Of a stretch of 64,000 nt of DNA, positions 54,801 to 57,737 are shown piece after piece. The stretch comes from Diphasiastrum complanatum (lineage: Eukaryota > Streptophyta > Lycopodiopsida > Lycopodiales > Lycopodiaceae). Within the stretch, counting starts at the first letter, position 1, and every line of letters starts with the position of its first letter. The DNA is taken from the NCBI GenBank assembly GCA_029204225.1, contig CM055098.1:25461473-25525472 (forward strand), given 5' to 3'. The position numbers were made by a program, and so were the translations under genes. The notes beneath the pieces are model-generated. The model saw nothing but the letters and a program-made list of their open reading frames with translations. It ran no database searches and had not been told where the DNA came from.

Positions 54801-57737
54801 GAGACTTGGTAATTAGCATAATTGCTTTTGCCAAACGGTATTGTTGGCAAATAGCTTTTGCCTTGAGTTAGTCCAGCCTCTATAAGAGCAGATGGGCGCC
54901 CTCCTTCATAATTAATTCAATACAGATCAGTTCTGTTAATTGCTCTTGTGATTCATCTTCTTCCTCTTGTGTTTGGTATTTTGTGAGTACTAATAAGATT
55001 AGTCTACTCCTAGTTTCAGAATCACTCAGATTCTATCAATGAGGACCAAACACAAGATCATAGTGAATTACTAGATGTGGAGCCACCTACTTAGTATGTT
55101 GCGGAGCTTTCTATCTGTTGTTGATGAAACATGAGCACAATGATCTACCATGTGAAGTGTATACAGATTATGATACAACTTGACCAATCTGGCCAAGCCT
55201 TCCCTTTCACACATGATCTGGGATACCATGGATCCTTATTTCCAGCTTCTACTATCATGATGCCTCGGTATGCCTGTTTGACATGGGGTGTCTCAAAGCA
55301 GGATTTCGGGCACTCGATACTTATGGCATCAAGATATCTTCATGGATTGTATTTTCCTAGTCGCTTGTTTCTGCTACATTGAATCACTCCTAGTCCAATC
55401 AAATAGTACGGGATCTATTGGTAGGTGCCTATTTTTGTTTTGTGTACATCTAACATCATCCAGATGGCAGCAGTGTTCCTCTATTAGTATGTGACAACAG
55501 ATTCCTCATGAGACAAAATAGCAATGGCATATTAATGGTATGTGGCAGCAGCATCCTTAGGCGTCATATTTATTGGGATCCAATGTCCCTATAACGGCTC
55601 TCTGTGAATGTGATGCTCATATTGATATTGCACATTTGCATTCATGGGTGATACAACCTGTTTGGGGGACATCCTAAGTCCCATTGGTAAGTTTTTGAAT
55701 TTGTCTATTCTCCTCTCAATGGTCAGCATGAGGCCTTGTGGTTAAAGGTTTGGCAAGAGACTTGCTCATGTTAATGGAATTAGTTGCCAATCTTGGTCTA
55801 TATGACTTCATTGACTTGCAAGGTACAGGCTTACTTGCAGCATCCTTTTTATCAAACTTATCATATTACAACATTCATTATGATGCCTTCATTTGGCACT
55901 GACTAGTTGATGGAGGTCCTTCGACAAGTGTACCACATCTTTACCAAGAGGGGTGCACCATGGGCCTGGAATGTGAGCGCATGGTCCCCACTGGTGAGGC
56001 TTTCCCACTGCTTGATAAAATCATGTAATTAATAGACCTTTCACTTGGAAATTTCCTCTCTTTCAAGTTTCTAGTTTCCTTTAAATGAACTTCTTATCTA
56101 ACTACTTTTTAGCAAGCAAGCAACTGTTGGTTTACTATAAAAACCAGTAGCTACACAGCAATATTGCCAAGGCAACAAAGTCCCACTCACACATGCTAAC
56201 TGGTGGGGTATGGAAGCCAAGAAAGGGCAAGAGGCCAGCAGTAATATATATAGAATGAAAGAATTCTGGGCATCTTTAATTTCTGGACACCAAGGCAGCA
56301 GCAATATCAGGACATCCAGGAGTGCTTGCTACTGTCTTCAATCTACAGAAAAGCTCTTGCTGTTTATTTGAGCATGTTATATATCACTCTTTAAAATTGG
56401 TCATTAGAAACATAGCACATTGCACATAGGACTGTCATCATCAAAAAATGCAAATCATCAAAAAAAATATCAGCACCAAGTGTGCAAACTTCAAAGTACG
56501 TACAGTAGCTACAAAATGGCCACAGAAGGTAAGTTCACCATTACTAGAACAAACTCACAAACGGAATCTTCACCATAAGCCAAGTAATCATGGTTAGAAT
56601 ATATAGGCTCTAAGCCAACTTGACTATCTTGAACAGCCTCCAAACTCCTGTTCACTTATTAATCAATTCCTTTGACACAATTTGGGCTCCATTTACACTA
56701 AATAATCAGGAGGAAGCCTAAGATGATCAGATCGTATTGATCAACCAAACAGCTCCTTGCCATGTGAGGGTTTCCTCAGTATGTTCAGAGCTCAAGGCTT
56801 CCTTTAAGGAGGTAGAAGTTGATCTATTGGAAAAAAATCCATAGCTCCTATATGAATCTGATTGATCTATATCCTCCAATAAGATGATTCAAAGTGTTTT
56901 ACTCCAAGTAGACACACAAGGCTGGGAAATGCTTGTTAGCAAAAAAATTGTTCAATTTGCAAATAGTGATGAGCCACTAAGCTACCTTGCAATCTAACTC
57001 CATTACAGGTATGCAAAATTATTATTTCTTTTGCATACAGCAAAAGCACAGTGAGGCTGCAGACCAACTTATTATCATTACAAAATGCTAGAATCACTTG
57101 TTCCCTACAAACCTTTCAGATGACTTGTAGCAAATGTTAACGGAAATGTTTTTACAATGGAGGCTATGAGAAGAAAAGCATACCGAAGAATGAAACAGAG
57201 ATGAATGAACTTCATGTGGCCCTAAGAAGTACAATGCAGCAGCTAGCCTTCGTGCACTAAGCACTGACATTGTTTCATCTGCAGCGGCTATGGTCTTTGG
57301 CAAGTCATCTATCAGCCTGTACAAGTTCACAGAAAGGCAGCATGATGCAGATGAGTAATGCTTTCAGCTCACATTTTCAGTTTGTTTTGAGAAAAAGAGG
57401 AAATCAATGCAACTGTTGGTAGATAAGTGTACACCAGATGGAGTATAGATTAATCTCTTAATACCAGTAAGCAACAGGTAGGCTTCTATTTTGTCACTAA
57501 CAATTCTGAATTGTCATGTTTATTTTCAGTTGTTGCTTACCGGTGTATAAGATCGACCAGTAATTCTCGCATCATAACACCACCTACAAGCTGATTGTCA
57601 TTGAACTGCAAATTGCTATGTTTGAGCTTGCCAGGTTCTAGTTCATGAGAGCTTGAAGAAAAAATAAATTCCAGGAATCTATATGCTGTAGAAGCTACTT
57701 GCCGCCATTCATCACAAGCTAATGCTAATAGACATTC
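11398..57737 (-). CDS. TTI1: TTI1 (TELO2-interacting protein 1), 11 exons, N-terminus missing
   Basis: In other eukaryotes TTI1 is a HEAT-repeat scaffold of the TELO2-TTI1-TTI2 complex, a cochaperone that with HSP90 stabilises PIKK kinases (ATM, ATR, TOR). Exons on the minus strand are 57737-57541, 57316-57184, 50290-49927, 49757-49216, 48950-48771, 48683-48525, 48062-47988, 34530-34440, 24269-24067, 12425-12207 and 12087-11398. All introns are GT-AG and every phase is consistent, giving 2853 nt, 950 codons plus stop. The order and content match plant TTI1 as I recall it: [109 protein letters not shown] and [14 protein letters not shown]. Plant TTI1 is about 1,300 residues, so several hundred N-terminal residues are missing. 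Introns of 6893, 13457, 10170 and 11641 bp carry transposons. No disabling change is seen in the exons. Confidence 0.9.
12088..12206 (-). other. TTI1 short intron
   Basis: This 119-bp GT-AG intron separates the last two exons. It holds no insertion, in contrast to the neighbouring 11.6-kb intron. Confidence 0.85.
12207..12425 (-). CDS. TTI1: TTI1 exon 10 in window
   Basis: The acceptor CAAGACAG precedes GATGGCAT and the donor CCTTCT is followed by GTAAGC. The exon is 219 nt and phase 0 at both ends. It encodes [13 protein letters not shown], a helical charged stretch, and then [20 protein letters not shown], which matches LLPAMNKIWP..V.C in the family. Confidence 0.92.
12496..12736 (+). mobile_element. 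LTR end with primer binding site (copia type)
   Basis: TGGTATTAGAGC (12725-12736) resembles the initiator-Met-tRNA binding site with one change, directly after an LTR-like end ...TTTACA. A plausible LTR start (TGTTAAAAATC) lies near 12496. A (CT)n run sits inside. No gag or pol follows; the downstream 600 bp has no open frame. Confidence 0.4.
12599..12625. repeat. (CT)n microsatellite
   Basis: About 13 CT units inside the putative LTR. Confidence 0.95.
13348..13390. repeat. (CT)n microsatellite
   Basis: About 20 CT units following GAGAGAG, in otherwise featureless intron DNA. Confidence 0.95.
13560..13690 (+). mobile_element. LINE/SINE 3' end with (CT)n tail
   Basis: The sequence TCTTATATGCC, TTGGCAT and GACATTAATAAAAT (13582-13622) is followed at once by (CT)n to about 13684. 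The same block, ending GACATTAATAAA and then microsatellite, occurs on the minus strand at about 38060-37975, and in a less complete form at 36870-36775 and 43615-43518, where it closes LINE 3' regions. I infer the 3' terminus of a LINE or a derived SINE whose tail is microsatellite rather than poly(A). Confidence 0.7.
13768..14068 (+). pseudogene. LINE reverse transcriptase fragment (unit 1 of tandem pair)
   Basis: A frame with [19 protein letters not shown] holds the RT YADD catalytic box, then [19 protein letters not shown] and SYTYLGV, the hallmarks of plant non-LTR RT palm and thumb. It starts and ends abruptly. The same segment follows immediately as a 295-bp tandem copy. Confidence 0.88.
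14073..14460 (+). pseudogene. LINE reverse transcriptase fragment (unit 2, YATD)
   Basis: This second copy of the same RT segment begins IEQSGGTGC as in unit 1, offset by 295 bp. The catalytic box reads YATD instead of YADD, and an in-frame TAG replaces the Trp codon of TRWGL (about 14220). It continues further than unit 1 ([11 protein letters not shown]) and ends where an opposite-strand LINE begins. Confidence 0.86.
14467..16262 (-). pseudogene. LINE RT region, minus strand (YADY, frameshifted)
   Basis: Read from 16262 on the minus strand: [13 protein letters not shown] (after the endonuclease), [47 protein letters not shown]-like text, then after a frameshift near 15580 the main RT domain with [31 protein letters not shown] (motif A Asp kept), [19 protein letters not shown] and [11 protein letters not shown]. 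The catalytic YADD is YADY, so the RT should be inactive. Decayed downstream RT/connection sequence runs to 14467. Confidence 0.9.
16263..17320 (+). pseudogene. LINE RT region, plus strand (YADD kept, frameshifted)
   Basis: This diverges from the previous LINE at about 16262. It reads [36 protein letters not shown], several broken frames, then [45 protein letters not shown], stop, [16 protein letters not shown]. It ends at a (G)14 run near 17219 and a chance tail, where gypsy gag begins. Confidence 0.88.
17330..17995 (+). pseudogene. Ty3/gypsy gag remnant, heavily mutated
   Basis: Fragments in changing frames match the gag at 8.3-9.0 kb: [43 protein letters not shown]-like text and [11 protein letters not shown]-like text. 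Many stops. Same gypsy family as 7459-9170 (−) and 40740-41310 (−). Confidence 0.75.
18120..18590. mobile_element. Palindrome-ended non-autonomous element (GATCCGG type)
   Basis: The left end (18138-18195) is an array of overlapping palindromes built on GATCCGG, GGAACGCGTTCC and CCCGGAACG, followed by a T-rich run, then CCAATATGGGTATCATGTGA. The right end, read inward on the other strand, is GCGGATCACGATCCGC, GATCCGGATCG, CCCGGATTGCG and again a T-rich run. The layout copies the hAT-like element at 25466-26632, including the CAATATGGGTAT block, but the palindrome sequence differs. No coding content. Confidence 0.6.
18600..20399. other. No gene recognised; contains a 63-bp tandem duplication
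   Basis: AT-rich intron DNA with short chance frames. The one clear structure is the duplication at 18977-19102. Weak strings after it (GGGGGAGAAGTC, 19107) resemble a polypurine tract, but I cannot tie them to an element. Confidence 0.45.
18977..19102. repeat. 63-bp tandem duplication
   Basis: Two units containing GAAACTTCTCCTAGGGCAAA and GATTGATGCACCCCTTGGAA are offset by exactly 63 bp (18988 and 19051). They are nearly identical, so the duplication is recent relative to its surroundings. Confidence 0.88.
20400..21559 (+). pseudogene. Ty3/gypsy integrase C-terminal remnant
   Basis: The frame at 20560-20720 reads [18 protein letters not shown] and [19 protein letters not shown], the gypsy integrase core with SDRD changed to SNRD (second triad Asp to Asn). 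Downstream, broken frames carry [13 protein letters not shown], a PSIT..LSP.Y-like segment and [18 protein letters not shown], the usual end of plant gypsy pol. A polypurine tract (AAAAAGGGGGAAGAA, 21545-21559) closes the element. Confidence 0.82.
21560..22110 (+). repeat. Gypsy LTR start plus degenerate tandem repeats
   Basis: TGTCATGCCCACGAC at 21560 directly follows the polypurine tract, as expected for a right LTR. The LTR end is not resolved. From about 21900 to 22095 a degenerate 25-35-bp unit recurs (TTCTGGCACACTTTT, TCCAGTGCACTTTTCC, TTCAGCACACTTTTCTG, TTCTGGTGCACTTTTCTG). The repeat may be part of the LTR or a separate minisatellite. Confidence 0.55.
22148..22242. repeat. (CG)n(GA)n compound microsatellite
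   Basis: About eight CG units run directly into about 39 GA units. The tract is purine-only on the plus strand for about 80 bp. Copia integrase homology begins about 15 bp beyond it. Confidence 0.95.
22256..22925 (+). pseudogene. Ty1/copia integrase fragment
   Basis: In shifting frames it reads [14 protein letters not shown] (first triad Asp), [29 protein letters not shown] (second Asp), [13 protein letters not shown] (third Glu kept, usual NGVAE changed to NRVAE), then [15 protein letters not shown] and [17 protein letters not shown]. Frameshifts lie near 22490 and 22680. No RT follows. Truncated at both ends. Confidence 0.88.
22926..24066. other. No gene; possible palindromic element remnant at 23525-23880
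   Basis: Within the TTI1 intron. At 23525-23640 strings such as GAAATGTGTTTC, TTGAAACACATTTGAAAC and GAAACGATGAAACG form nested inverted repeats, then a T-run and CTTGGTTTAATTC. A second cluster, TCGAAATAGATTTCGA, lies at about 23840. This resembles the palindrome-ended elements elsewhere but is weaker. Otherwise nothing recognised. Confidence 0.35.
24067..24269 (-). CDS. TTI1: TTI1 exon 9 in window
   Basis: The acceptor AATTTACAG precedes GTTATCTA and the donor CTTGAG is followed by GTAACG. The exon is 203 nt, phase 1 in and phase 0 out. It encodes [20 protein letters not shown] and [10 protein letters not shown], matching YRRTVGSIAGSC..PLL and ALDIVE of plant TTI1. It is isolated between introns of 10.2 and 11.6 kb. 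Confidence 0.91.
24270..25465. other. TTI1 intron DNA, nothing recognised
   Basis: AT-rich sequence with chance minus-strand frames rich in Cys, Phe and Leu (24719-25365). No domain motif, LTR or repeat structure found. Confidence 0.45.
25679..26168 (-). repeat. Solo LTR with 5-bp target-site duplication
   Basis: The sequence TGTAGGAAATAG...TTCCAACA is bounded on both sides by GGATG (25674-25678 and 26169-26173). On the minus strand it starts TGTTGGAATGTAAATG, typical of copia LTRs. A diverged relative in the opposite orientation lies at 47560-47960 (shared GGTTACTTTGACCCAAAAGG and CTCRTGGGTCCA). No internal region, so it is a recombination-derived solo LTR. Confidence 0.85.
26349..26407. 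repeat. GC-rich foldback and poly(C) tract in hAT-like element
   Basis: CCCCCCACCTGGGGGCTACCGCCCCC is followed by a long C run. The chance ORFs here (Pro-rich on plus, Gly-rich on minus) reflect base composition, not a gene. Confidence 0.7.
26930..27230 (+). pseudogene. BED-type zinc finger fragment (hAT transposase-like)
   Basis: The frame from 26978 reads [20 protein letters not shown], with the C-x2-C pair and a later His of a BED finger, the DNA-binding N-terminus of hAT transposases. No transposase core follows. A repeated string flanks it: CATCGTTGTGATCTCGTTCC at 26944 and CATCATTGTGTTCTCGTTCC at 27090. The second repeat runs into a palindromic cluster and a T-run like the palindrome-ended elements. 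It may be the start of an autonomous relative, truncated. Confidence 0.5.
27231..27599. other. Nothing recognised
   Basis: AT-rich intron DNA with no ORF or repeat structure that I can support. Confidence 0.4.
27600..27882 (-). repeat. Copia LTR, minus orientation (left end only)
   Basis: On the minus strand the polypurine tract AGGGGGAG (27890-27883) is followed by TGTTAGGAATTAATG from 27882 down. The same 15-mer opens the LTR at 54623 on the plus strand, so the two elements belong to related families. The far LTR end was not located; 27600 is a guess. Confidence 0.6.
27883..28142 (-). pseudogene. Copia RNase H tail
   Basis: The minus-strand frame from 28142 gives a non-family lead, then [20 protein letters not shown] and [22 protein letters not shown] is the conserved end of copia RNase H (usually D..TK.L). 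It is followed directly by the polypurine tract and LTR. The pol upstream is missing from 28142. Confidence 0.85.
28143..29161. other. TTI1 intron DNA, nothing recognised
   Basis: No domain or repeat found. A stretch around 28380-28800 contains strings such as GAAGGTTTGTTCCCAACC and CCTTGCCGGTCTTGTTGCAG. I cannot assign them. Confidence 0.4.
29162..31395 (+). pseudogene. Ty3/gypsy gag-RT-RNase H with internal deletions
   Basis: Gag starts at ATG 29162 ([19 protein letters not shown]), has a Pro/Gly-rich stretch, then [17 protein letters not shown]. Capsid end, zinc knuckle and protease are missing: at 29635 it jumps to the pre-RT segment ([19 protein letters not shown]). RT follows with [15 protein letters not shown] at 30061, [18 protein letters not shown] near 30217 and [12 protein letters not shown] (catalytic pair kept). 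RNase H reads FLVETDASN, then a frameshift near 30810, [30 protein letters not shown] and [11 protein letters not shown]. The integrase zinc-binding start [20 protein letters not shown] stops at 31395, where an LTR scrap begins. Confidence 0.92.
31390..31432 (+). repeat. LTR scrap of the gypsy element
   Basis: CTTAAGTCTTGCTTATGTGA and the following bases to AGCTCTAGATC are the reverse complement of sequence at 38230 and 44693, the LTR ends of two minus-strand gypsy copies. So the integrase core and most of the LTR were deleted here. Confidence 0.8.
31433..32279. other. TTI1 intron DNA, nothing recognised
   Basis: No gene or element found. Low similarity to anything else in the window. Confidence 0.4.
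32280..32570 (-). pseudogene. Copia gag remnant
   Basis: The minus-strand frame reads [33 protein letters not shown] and [16 protein letters not shown]. It aligns with the gag at 53.2-53.4 kb ([42 protein letters not shown]). Above 32520 the match continues weakly in other frames. Nothing else of the element is present. Confidence 0.72.
32571..33400. other. TTI1 intron DNA, one unassigned 141-codon frame
   Basis: A plus-strand frame at 32572-32997 has no recognised motif, and its composition looks like translated non-coding DNA. Probably a chance ORF. Confidence 0.4.
33401..33600 (-). pseudogene. Possible gypsy gag scrap
   Basis: The minus-strand frame contains [18 protein letters not shown], which resembles the KSFEEL.TRAHDMEL segment of some plant gypsy gags. 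This is a short match and could be chance. Confidence 0.35.
33601..34439. other. TTI1 intron DNA with a degenerate LTR end
   Basis: On the minus strand ACATGTTATCAGAGTAG near 33910 looks like a degenerate LTR end plus initiator-Met-tRNA site. No element body attached. Nothing else recognised. Confidence 0.3.
34440..34530 (-). CDS. TTI1: TTI1 exon 8 in window (91-nt exon between giant introns)
   Basis: This tiny exon is flanked by introns of 13.5 and 10.2 kb. The acceptor GTGACAG precedes GCTGTTCG and the donor CTCAGG is followed by GTAAGA. It encodes [13 protein letters not shown], matching AVAEIVKASKHEA directly after the FLK of the preceding exon in plant TTI1. It is phase 0 in and phase 1 out, and the next exon begins with the two bases needed to complete a Gly codon. 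The match in both sequence and phase makes the call secure despite the size. Confidence 0.88.
34541..36330. other. TTI1 intron DNA with a degenerate LTR end and gag-like scrap
   Basis: ACATGGTATTAGAGTAG on the minus strand (about 35357-35338) resembles an LTR end with a primer binding site. At about 35894-35990 the plus strand reads [12 protein letters not shown] and [14 protein letters not shown], reminiscent of gypsy gag (W-W-x-x and F...). Both are weak. The rest is featureless. Confidence 0.35.
36335..36565 (+). pseudogene. Ty3/gypsy integrase core fragment (first Asp lost)
   Basis: The frame reads [18 protein letters not shown], then NFVVGLPR where the family has DFVVGLP, so the first triad Asp is Asn. 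[19 protein letters not shown] and [11 protein letters not shown] follow. It is close to the element at 59.8-64 kb ([20 protein letters not shown]). Truncated both sides. Confidence 0.85.
36710..36796. repeat. (TA)n then (GA)n microsatellite
   Basis: About 27 TA units followed by about 15 GA units and (GAA)n. On the minus strand this is the tail of the LINE 3' end at 36800 and up. Confidence 0.95.
36775..37974 (-). pseudogene. LINE RT C-terminal and 3' region with microsatellite tail
   Basis: Read on the minus strand from 37974: [26 protein letters not shown], broken frames, then a 213-codon frame from 37636 with [36 protein letters not shown] and [19 protein letters not shown], the C-terminal Cys/His cluster after LINE RT. 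After the stop comes GACATTAATAAAATTTTTC and then (TTC)n, (CT)n and (TA)n. Same family as 14467-16262. RT catalytic core absent. Confidence 0.86.
37975..38225 (-). mobile_element. Second LINE/SINE 3' end with (CTTT)n(CT)n tail
   Basis: Minus-strand sequence ends TCTTATATGCCTTTTGGCAT and GACATTAATAAAGC, then TTTCTTTCTTTCTTCC and CTCTCTC, and abuts the previous LINE exactly inside its RT. It looks like an insertion into or junction with that LINE. No coding sequence identified in its 250 bp, so it may be a SINE using the same 3' end. Confidence 0.65.
38226..38645 (-). repeat. Gypsy LTR copy 1
   Basis: Nearly identical to 44691-45110: both contain CTAGAGCTAAGTTATGAAAG, a 35-bp repeat ending GCAAGACTTA twice, AGAGAGAGATTAAGGAGAC and the CTTATAGCCAAGAGG block. 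It follows the pol end on the minus strand. The exact start is uncertain; a purine run GCCAGGGAGAG lies just above 38645. Confidence 0.72.
38646..39645 (-). pseudogene. Ty3/gypsy integrase C-terminus, copy 1
   Basis: Minus-strand fragments include [69 protein letters not shown] and a chromodomain-like end (around 38840). Frameshifts separate them. It is interrupted upstream at about 39650, where LINE ORF1 sequence begins. The paralogue at 45188-46065 is in better condition. Confidence 0.88.
39729..40416 (-). pseudogene. LINE ORF1-like protein (RRM-type), partial
   Basis: The minus-strand frame 40238-39729 starts [17 protein letters not shown] (coiled coil) and contains [52 protein letters not shown] and [16 protein letters not shown]. 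The MDDDLT..Q..ER and R.V..RDG pattern is that of the RNA-binding domain and C-terminus of L1-type ORF1 proteins. The upstream Pro-rich part (from 40416) is in another frame and falls on a minisatellite. No ORF2 follows; gypsy integrase sequence starts about 80 bp beyond the stop. Confidence 0.72.
40284..40402. repeat. G-rich minisatellite
   Basis: Variant repeats of GGGATCAGCGAGGGGGTGAG, GGGCAGCGAGAGGGGG and GTGGCAGCGAGAGGG, period roughly 20-26 bp. It encodes the Pro/Ser/His-rich lead of the ORF1 frame on the minus strand. Confidence 0.8.
40740..41310 (-). pseudogene. Ty3/gypsy gag remnant
   Basis: The minus-strand frame 41068-40826 reads [57 protein letters not shown] and IPSFYLKL. It is a relative of the gag at 8.3-9.0 kb ([29 protein letters not shown]). 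Broken frames continue up to a start near 41310 ([11 protein letters not shown]). Confidence 0.85.
41311..42759. other. TTI1 intron DNA, nothing recognised
   Basis: AT-rich. The 87-codon frame at 42024 and the minus frame at 42546 have no motif. Parts may be the leader of the gag remnant below 41310. Confidence 0.4.
42760..43357 (+). pseudogene. Ty3/gypsy pol C-terminus
   Basis: Frames read [72 protein letters not shown] and, after a frame change, [19 protein letters not shown]. This is the integrase C-terminal GPY/F-type module and the segment leading to the pol end. [12 protein letters not shown] precedes a polypurine tract, AAGGGGGAGAGAA (43345-43357). Confidence 0.85.
43358..43517 (+). 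repeat. LTR start of gypsy element, truncated by LINE tail
   Basis: TGTTTTGTCCCCGATTGC follows the polypurine tract directly. It is cut off near 43517 by the microsatellite tail of a minus-strand LINE. Confidence 0.65.
43518..44690 (-). pseudogene. LINE RT C-terminal and 3' region with (TAATTC)n(CT)n tail
   Basis: Minus-strand frame 44654-44346: [35 protein letters not shown] and [11 protein letters not shown]. Further down are [15 protein letters not shown] and a Cys/His cluster (about 44170) with EIEDEFHF. The 3' end reads GACATTAATATAATTCTAAT, then (TAATTC)n and (CT)n. RT core missing. Confidence 0.85.
44691..45110 (-). repeat. Gypsy LTR copy 2
   Basis: Nearly identical to 38226-38645, with small indels (for example an extra run in the AAAAAAATAG stretch). 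Follows the gypsy pol end on the minus strand. Confidence 0.72.
45188..46065 (-). pseudogene. Ty3/gypsy integrase C-terminus with chromodomain-like end, copy 2
   Basis: From about 46010 the minus frame reads [78 protein letters not shown] and [14 protein letters not shown]. Another frame gives [20 protein letters not shown] (45330-45270), a chromodomain-like tail of the chromovirus type. [11 protein letters not shown] is the normal HPQTDGQTEVVNR slightly changed. The integrase core expected upstream is absent, replaced by 46066-47390. Confidence 0.9.
46066..47390 (-). other. Unexplained Trp/Leu-rich open segment joined to gypsy integrase
   Basis: The minus strand is unusually open: 324 codons in one frame (46867-45893), with others at 47342-47079 and 47045-46806. 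The text is hydrophobic and rich in Trp, Tyr, Leu and Ile, with loosely repeated phrases: [41 protein letters not shown] and [17 protein letters not shown] and [11 protein letters not shown] phrases recur too, such as CCAAGGTATCC (three times) and AACCAGGAATGCCA (46013 and 47201). I do not recognise a family. It may be diverged tandem repeats, or a membrane-like protein of a mobile element. Confidence 0.35.
47395..47555 (-). mobile_element. One end of a palindrome-ended hAT-like element
   Basis: On the minus strand TTAGATGCACAACGTTTCTG, GAAACGCGGTTCAGAAACG, AAATTCCAGAAACGTTTTC, a T-run, GGGCAATATGGGTATTAGAT and GCTCTGATTAAGAGCATCAT match the left end of the element at 25466 almost throughout. 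Only one end is visible. Confidence 0.75.
47560..47960 (+). repeat. LTR relative of the 25679-26168 solo LTR
   Basis: Shares CCATAGGTTACTTTGACCCA, TGTGTAACCAT and related blocks with the reverse complement of the solo LTR. It ends with CTTCTTCTTCTT near 47937. The left part is cut by the palindrome-ended element, so the TG start is missing. Confidence 0.6.
47988..48062 (-). CDS. TTI1: TTI1 exon 7 in window (25 codons)
   Basis: This 75-nt exon was found by continuing the protein. The acceptor CATGTAG precedes CTGCAAGG and the donor TTAAAG is followed by GTTTGA; both ends are phase 0. It encodes [13 protein letters not shown] and YTVPILK, matching MELEILGR..TIPFLK of plant TTI1 at the right spacing. 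The intron that follows is 13.5 kb long. Confidence 0.87.
48525..48683 (-). CDS. TTI1: TTI1 exon 6 in window
   Basis: The acceptor is TTGTTTCAG before GTGAAGAG. The donor is GAACCA followed by GTAAGA, with A instead of G at the last exon base. The exon is 159 nt, phase 0 at both ends, and is separated from the previous exon by an 87-bp intron. It encodes [19 protein letters not shown] and LLPLLKEP, which are highly conserved in plant TTI1. The donor was chosen because joining to the next exon keeps the family spacing between EP and ELEI. Confidence 0.92.
48771..48950 (-). CDS. TTI1: TTI1 exon 5 in window
   Basis: The acceptor CATAACAG precedes GTGCTTGT and the donor GATTCG is followed by GTTAGC. 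The exon is 180 nt and phase 0 at both ends. It encodes [18 protein letters not shown], the most recognisable TTI1 block in this gene, followed by a HEAT-like helix pair ending CGYDS. Confidence 0.93.
49216..49757 (-). CDS. TTI1: TTI1 exon 4 in window
   Basis: The acceptor TTGTACAG precedes GTTGTCAA and the donor CAGCAG is followed by GTAAGG. The exon is 542 nt, enters in phase 1 and leaves in phase 0. It encodes [19 protein letters not shown] and [20 protein letters not shown] and ends with DNAVLQQ. All three align with plant TTI1 (CMLNEMIFG, NILHEYLSPEVWDLPLE, TAMLHQ). A charged, low-similarity linker lies in the middle. Confidence 0.93.
49927..50290 (-). CDS. TTI1: TTI1 exon 3 in window
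   Basis: The acceptor is GTGTGCAG before GCTACAAC and the donor is GTTG followed by GTATGA. The exon is 364 nt, enters in phase 0 and leaves in phase 1. It encodes [19 protein letters not shown], an acidic linker, and then [17 protein letters not shown], a conserved plant TTI1 landmark. Confidence 0.92.
50380..51780. other. TTI1 intron DNA, nothing recognised
   Basis: Contains short degenerate repeats of a GATGCTGCAAAA-like phrase near 50700-50830 (GTTGATGCCACAAAAG, GATGCTGCAAAATG, GATGCTGAGGCACCAAAA). No gene. Confidence 0.4.
51700..51820 (+). mobile_element. LTR end and primer binding site (copia type)
   Basis: The LTR-like end TATATAACA (to 51807) is followed by CGGTATCAGAAAAC, an initiator-Met-tRNA-type site with changes in the last bases. 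A gag start follows at 52112. The LTR start is not resolved. Confidence 0.5.
52112..54622 (+). pseudogene. Copia element, internally deleted (gag-protease plus RNase H tail)
   Basis: Gag N-terminal text begins at ATG 52112 ([16 protein letters not shown]) and [21 protein letters not shown] purine-rich non-coding stretch follows (52600-52900), then [50 protein letters not shown], zinc knuckle [15 protein letters not shown] (about 53670) and protease [12 protein letters not shown] (about 53835). A 296-bp partial duplication of the protease region follows, then a jump to an RT start scrap [19 protein letters not shown] (54440) and the RNase H tail [13 protein letters not shown]. Integrase and RT core are deleted. 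Polypurine tract TAGGGGGGAG ends at 54622. Confidence 0.88.
53935..54335. repeat. 296-bp partial tandem duplication in copia protease region
   Basis: GACAATTCTTCTTACRACAT starts at 53935 and again at 54231, and about 104 bp match closely in each ([15 protein letters not shown] and [15 protein letters not shown]). The spacer differs from both. Substitutions between copies show it is not very recent. Confidence 0.85.
54623..55035 (+). repeat. Right LTR of the deleted copia element
   Basis: Starts TGTTAGGAATTAATGG right after the polypurine tract. Contains a TATA-like GCCTCTATAAGAGC at 54874. The end is probably near ATTCTATCA (about 55039). The first 15 bases match the minus-strand LTR at 27882. 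No intact left partner is seen. Confidence 0.7.
55040..57183. other. TTI1 intron DNA, nothing recognised
   Basis: No domain-bearing frame. Short ORFs at 55131-55494 and 56304 have no motif. Includes the stretch up to the exon ending at 57184. Confidence 0.4.
57184..57316 (-). CDS. TTI1: TTI1 exon 2 in window
   Basis: The acceptor TTGTACAG precedes GCTGATAG and the donor is TTCG followed by GTATGC. The exon is 133 nt. Its first base completes the Arg codon, giving [12 protein letters not shown], and it ends in phase 0 after FHSS. It contains [14 protein letters not shown], matching the HAQQLL..IYYSGP segment of plant TTI1. The next intron (57183-50291, 6.9 kb) holds a copia element. Confidence 0.88.
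57541..57737 (-). CDS. TTI1: TTI1 exon (first found in window)
   Basis: The acceptor is TTATCAG before GAATGTC and the donor is CACCG followed by GTAAGC. The exon is 197 nt; it starts in phase 0 and ends with two bases of an Arg codon. It encodes [11 protein letters not shown] and then [10 protein letters not shown], the helical-repeat segment found in the middle of the N-terminal half of plant TTI1. The exon before it was not found, so the upstream intron is either longer than 6.2 kb or hides a short exon I missed. Confidence 0.86.
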
